A stretch of DNA of 9,621 nt from Caldifarciminota bacterium. Lineage in GTDB: Bacteria; WOR-3; Hydrothermia; UBA1063; CAJXJZ01. The position numbers were made by a program, and so were the translations under genes. The notes under the pieces are model-generated. The model did not search any database. It saw nothing but the letters and a program-made list of their open reading frames with translations, and was not told the origin of the DNA. Below, one piece after another: positions 7,007 to 9,621 of the stretch. Location of the stretch: assembly GCA_027073945.1 (NCBI GenBank), contig JALTEL010000176.1, forward strand, positions 1 to 9,621, read 5' to 3'. Position 1 is the first letter of the stretch. Each line of letters opens with the position of its first letter.

Positions 7007-7635
7007 ATTTCACCTCCTTCTTTATCAATTTCATAACTCAAAATTTCGAGTTCAGCCAGTATTTCCACATATCTTACCGGAATTTTTTTATTCATACACT
7101 CAGGTAGCAAGGTAAAACTTATGATGCCTCTCACACCTCCTTCAATCATCTTTTTTGCCACGATAGAGGCATCCTCGGATGGTACTGCAATGACACCTAT
7201 CTCTATATGCTTGTTTTTTATTATTCTGTCCATAATTTGCCAGTCATAAACCTTGATACTATGAATGGTTTTGCCTATTTTATCCGGCGATTTTTCAAAT
7301 CCGGCCACTATATGGAATCCGTTTTCTTTGAACGGAAAATTCAACAAAGCTGTGCCAATGTTTCCAATACCACATATGGCCATCTTTTTTGTCCTTTCTG
7401 TGCCCAGGATATTTCTAAGGCCATTCTCAAGTGCTTCCACACTGTATCCAACCCCTTTTACACCAAATTCGCCGAAGTAGGATAGGTCTCTCCTGACCAG
7501 TGTGTCTTTTATCTTACAAAAACTGGCAAGTTCACTGGACTTTATAGTTTTTCTGTTATTTTTAGCCAGTATTTCCATGCATCTTAGATAGTGTGTAAGC
7601 CTTCTTATAGTGGCCTCCGGCACATTAAATCGCAT
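7003..7635 (-). CDS. rex: Rex-family redox-sensing transcriptional repressor
   Basis: Rex repressors bind DNA when NAD+ dominates and release it when NADH rises, which ties respiratory and fermentative genes to redox state. This 210-aa protein has the full architecture. The N-terminal winged helix contains ATIRRLTHYLR (8-18), the SSELASF recognition region and LVRRDLSYFGEFGVKGVGY (46-64). A Rossmann domain follows with GIGNIG (89-94), then IEIGVIAVPSEDA (144-156) and a C-terminal domain-swap helix ending in LAELEILSY (193-201). The acidic residue after the second strand, usually Asp (FDxDP), is E114 in AGFEKSP, still consistent with NAD(H) over NADP(H). The Asp expected at the start of the final helix appears as E191. 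It is the first gene of the operon, with AAGGAG at 7641-7646 before the ATG, and its stop overlaps the mrpE start by 4 bp. Confidence 0.97.
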   Translation of the reverse strand: MRFNVPEATIRRLTHYLRCMEILAKNNRKTIKSSELASFCKIKDTLVRRDLSYFGEFGVKGVGYSVEALENGLRNILGTERTKKMAICGIGNIGTALLNFPFKENGFHIVAGFEKSPDKIGKTIHSIKVYDWQIMDRIIKNKHIEIGVIAVPSEDASIVAKKMIEGGVRGIISFTLLPECMNKKIPVRYVEILAELEILSYEIDKEGGEM

Positions 7636-7645
7636 TTTTGCTCCT

Positions 7646-7667
7646 TGTGATTGTTATAACTTTCACA
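7646..7667 (-). promoter_or_regulatory. Near-perfect 22-bp dyad over the predicted start site; candidate Rex operator
   Basis: Read on the plus strand this is TGTGATTGTTATAACTTTCA followed by CA. Nine of the eleven base pairs across the centre are symmetric: outer arms TGTGA/TCACA and inner palindrome GTTATAAC, separated by mismatched TT/TT. The usual Rex site is TTGTGAA-N4-TTCACAA, in which the TGTGA and TCACA arms are six bases apart. Here they are twelve apart, so it is not the standard form, although TTGTTA-type half-sites are also known for Rex. Its position from about +1 into the ribosome binding site suits a repressor, and it precedes rex itself, so autoregulation is the likeliest meaning. 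Another regulator's operator is possible. Confidence 0.5.
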
Positions 7668-7672
7668 TATAT

Positions 7673-7701
7673 ATGATAGAGTATTTTTTACGAAAAATCA
7701 A
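7673..7701 (-). promoter_or_regulatory. Predicted sigma-70-type promoter of the rex-mrp/mbx operon
   Basis: On the minus strand TTGATT (7696-7701) is followed, after exactly 17 bp, by TATCAT (7673-7678). This fits the housekeeping -35/-10 pattern with two or three mismatches. A transcription start about seven bases downstream would fall near 7666. That leaves a leader of about 30 nt before the rex ATG, and the ribosome binding site is AAGGAG at 7641-7646. The surrounding AT-rich sequence offers other -10-like strings (for example TATAAT at about 7731-7736), so the exact start is uncertain. Confidence 0.6.
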
Positions 7702-7745
7702 CTCTCTTTTTGCTTGTTATTATAAATTTTATTATATCAGAGAGT
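7701..7745. repeat. Inverted repeat upstream of the rex promoter
   Basis: ACTCTCT (7701-7707) and AGAGAGT (7739-7745) form exact 7-bp arms around a 31-bp AT-rich loop. The right-hand end of the minus-strand hairpin abuts the -35 box and is followed by TGATTTTT. It could be a weak terminator for the TPR gene or a regulator site. The long loop and short arms make a stable terminator doubtful. The loop also contains the half-site-like TTGTTA (7714-7719). Confidence 0.3.
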
Positions 7746-7801
7746 CAGCTATGCCTGTTTTCAATGTATTTTTAATTGCATGCTGTGCGGCATTTGTCAG
7801 C
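7744..7801. repeat. Short composite repeat behind the TPR gene
   Basis: GTCAGC occurs twice in the same orientation (7744-7749 and 7796-7801). Just inside lie inverted arms ATGCC (7751-7755) and GGCAT (7789-7793), 33 bp apart. The arrangement is compact but short. It shows no T-run, so it is not a convincing terminator, and no function can be assigned. Confidence 0.25.
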
Positions 7802-7804
7802 CTA

Positions 7805-9621
7805 TCAAATTTTATTTGAATTTAGTTGCTTGAGAATATTCTTACCTTTGTTTTGAAATTCTGTTGCCTGTTTTGCATTTTTCATTAATTCGTAGATTTT
7901 CCCTAAATATAGGTAGATCTCAGCTTCGTCGGGTTTTCTTTTGAGCATTTTAGACAGTTCAAGAGCTTTATTGAATTTTTCTATGGCAGATTTATACTCC
8001 CCTGTGGCCAGGTGCAATCGCCCCTCTAAAAGTAAGATATTCAGATTTGTAGGAGGAGTGTTTATATTATGCTTTAATCTGTGGAGCTTTTCAAGGAATT
8101 TTTGTGCCATTTCAGTCTCTCCTGCAGATAAGTAAAAGGAAGCGATTGCTGCGTATGAAGTGAATTTTCTTATCTCAGAATCTATTTGCTTGTTAAGCAT
8201 ATTCAAAGACTTTATTATTTCATATCCTTCCTTGGTTTTTTTTGTATCCTCATATAAATTAAGCAGTCCTATATAAGCATTCATAATGGCTGTTTTCCCG
8301 ATGTTCGTTGCGATTTTCAGAGCATTTTTGTAATGCTTGTTTGCGCTTTTAAAATCCCCTGTTTTTTGGCTTAGGTTTCCCATGCTTACAAGTATAAAAG
8401 CCTCATTCGTTCTGTTTCCGATTTCTCTTGCAAGTAAAAGTGAATCTTCATAGAATTTTGCAGCTTCATTGTATTTGCCGATATCCATGTAAATATCTCC
8501 GAGATTACCCATATTCTGCGACTGATGAATTTTATCACCAATTTCAGAGGATATTTTAAGCGACCTTTTACGGTACTCTATGGCCTTTTCCGGATTACTG
8601 AGAAGTCCATATATTGAGCCCATATTCTGAAAGATAACAGCTTCAAGGACTCTGTCTCCGGTTTGTCTGGCGATTTCAAGCGCCTTCTTGTAATATGAAA
8701 TGGCTTTGTCATATTCGCCCATATTGTAATAGATTACACCCATGTTGTTCAGAGCGCCCCCTGCTAAAAGTTTGTTATCCCCAACCTCAAGGGATTTCGA
8801 ATAGTGATGCATGGCTTTTTTATACTGTCCAAGGTCTACATAAACATTCCCTATATTATTGTGAAATATATACTCCATCTTTTTATACCCCGTTTCTCTT
8901 GCCAGCCTGAGTCCTCTCTGATAAGTCCTCAAAGCCTTTTGAAAGCTGTCAATATTGTTATGGGCAGAGCCTATAATATTCAGGCATTTTATTTCAAGTT
9001 TTTTAAGACCATTGGTTTGTGCAATTTTAAACGCCTTCATACCTGCTGTCAGAGCTTCATTGTTGCGTCCTGTACCCTCATAAATTGTTGCTAATTTTGT
9101 AAGACCCAGCACCTCTTTCTCCACATCTTTTATTTTGTATGCAAGCTCTACAGCTTTTTTAATCTCATCTTCGGCCTCTTTGTTTCTGCCAATAACATTG
9201 AGCACTGTGCCCCTTTTTAGTCTTATATCTATTTCGGTTCTGGCAGCTTCTTCCCCTGTCTTATTCAATGCCAAAAATGCCTCTTTTGCCCAGTCGTAGA
9301 ATTTTATGGCTTCTTTATAAGTATACATCTCTTGTGAGTTTTTAGCGGCTTTTAAACTGTATTTTAGTGTCTTTTCCAGATCTCCTCCCTCTCTGTAATG
9401 ATATGCGAGTTCTTCGTCTGTTATATGCCCGCCTTTGTTTTCCAACCAGCCTGCAATCTTTTTGTGCATGAATTTTCTTTTGAGTTTTCCTATCTCCTTT
9501 CTGTATATGATGTCTCTTACTATCTCTCCGCTGAACTCAATGCGTTCGTCATCGCTTTCTTTGAGAATGCCATTCTCTATGGACTCATCAATGAGTCCAA
9601 GAATATGACTTTCATTATAAC
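7805..9621 (-). CDS. TPR-repeat protein, C-terminal part of a probable STAND/AAA-type signalling ATPase (5'-truncated by window edge)
   Basis: The frame is open from the right edge to TGA at 7805-7807, giving 604 visible codons, so the start lies outside the window. The ATG at 9469 is in frame but internal: coding sequence continues upstream with IDESIENGILKESDDERIEF and VRDIIYRKEIGKLKRKF. That segment, followed by HKKIAGWLE and EELAYHYREGGDLEKTLKYS, resembles the winged-helix and linker regions that join an AAA/NACHT-like ATPase to TPRs in large bacterial signalling proteins. About twelve TPR units follow, spaced near 40 residues (for example LNNMGVIYYNMGEYDKAISY and NLGDIYMDIGKYNEAAKFYE), with GD/GN linkers between helices as in the TPR_12 subtype. 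TPR arrays bind protein partners; no ligand or effector domain can be inferred. No signal peptide or membrane segment is visible. Whether the missing N-terminus is an ATPase, a kinase or a cyclase cannot be told here. Confidence 0.85.
   Translation of the reverse strand, partial: YNESHILGLIDESIENGILKESDDERIEFSGEIVRDIIYRKEIGKLKRKFMHKKIAGWLENKGGHITDEELAYHYREGGDLEKTLKYSLKAAKNSQEMYTYKEAIKFYDWAKEAFLALNKTGEEAARTEIDIRLKRGTVLNVIGRNKEAEDEIKKAVELAYKIKDVEKEVLGLTKLATIYEGTGRNNEALTAGMKAFKIAQTNGLKKLEIKCLNIIGSAHNNIDSFQKALRTYQRGLRLARETGYKKMEYIFHNNIGNVYVDLGQYKKAMHHYSKSLEVGDNKLLAGGALNNMGVIYYNMGEYDKAISYYKKALEIARQTGDRVLEAVIFQNMGSIYGLLSNPEKAIEYRKRSLKISSEIGDKIHQSQNMGNLGDIYMDIGKYNEAAKFYEDSLLLAREIGNRTNEAFILVSMGNLSQKTGDFKSANKHYKNALKIATNIGKTAIMNAYIGLLNLYEDTKKTKEGYEIIKSLNMLNKQIDSEIRKFTSYAAIASFYLSAGETEMAQKFLEKLHRLKHNINTPPTNLNILLLEGRLHLATGEYKSAIEKFNKALELSKMLKRKPDEAEIYLYLGKIYELMKNAKQATEFQNKGKNILKQLNSNKI

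Noticed and set aside
7636..7804. Intrinsic terminator after the TPR gene
   Set aside because: I found only short-armed hairpins with loops over 30 nt and no stem directly followed by a T-run, apart from the weak 7701-7745 candidate.
7610..7819. Plus-strand open frame spanning the TPR-rex intergenic region
   Set aside because: It runs over the rex start, promoter and TPR 3' end in antisense, with no ribosome binding site ahead of its ATG and no recognisable protein features.
8804..9094. Plus-strand frame opposite the TPR gene
   Set aside because: It is antisense to regular TPR repeats, so the periodic composition explains the open frame.
7805..9469. TPR gene starting at the ATG at 9469
   Set aside because: The same frame stays open to the window edge with sensible protein sequence (IENGILKESDDERIEF, then an IIYRKE segment) that matches the linker upstream of TPRs in STAND-type proteins, so this ATG is internal.
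1..9621. tRNA, rRNA, CRISPR array, insertion sequence, phage or attachment site
   Set aside because: Coding sequence covers nearly the whole window. I saw no spaced direct repeats of CRISPR type, no terminal inverted repeats with a transposase, and no tRNA-like cloverleaf in the single intergenic gap.

Overview
The window suggests a bacterium, probably anaerobic. It carries a Rex-family NADH/NAD+-sensing repressor, a family known from bacteria, and almost every gene start has a strong GGAGG-type ribosome binding site. The species cannot be named from the sequence. All genes lie on the minus strand, so transcription runs from the right edge to the left edge.

At the right (about 7805-9621) is the C-terminal part of a large TPR-repeat protein, probably a STAND/AAA-type signalling ATPase. 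Its N-terminus lies beyond the edge. A 169-bp intergenic region follows (7636-7804). It holds a plausible sigma-70-type promoter and a near-perfect 22-bp dyad covering the predicted transcription start.

From there a tightly packed operon of eleven genes runs to the left edge, most of them overlapping. The order is rex, mrpE, mrpF, mrpG, a DUF4040/MbhD-type protein, a fused MbhE-MnhB protein, mrpC, mrpD, a NuoL-type antiporter-like subunit, nuoH, and a NuoB-like Fe-S subunit cut by the edge. In Mbx/Mbs nomenclature this reads A, B, C, D, E-F, G, H, H', M, J. That is the gene order of the archaeal MBX/MBS membrane-bound complex (two H subunits, M before J), not that of MBH hydrogenase, of a plain Mrp antiporter or of complex I. 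Subunits K, L and N (NuoC-, NuoD- and NuoI-like) would be expected just past the left edge.

The inferred role is a ferredoxin-linked, ion-pumping respiratory complex. The A-G, H and H' subunits form Mrp-like ion-translocating modules, M anchors the peripheral arm in the membrane, and J carries the [4Fe-4S] cluster nearest the membrane. The catalytic L subunit is absent, so the terminal electron acceptor cannot be decided here. Rex as the promoter-proximal, translationally coupled first gene suggests that the cellular NADH/NAD+ ratio controls the whole complex.

Points of interest are the rex-led architecture and its operator-like dyad, a reciprocal Lys/Glu exchange between the two antiporter-like subunits, a hybrid cluster motif in the J subunit, and the E-F fusion.
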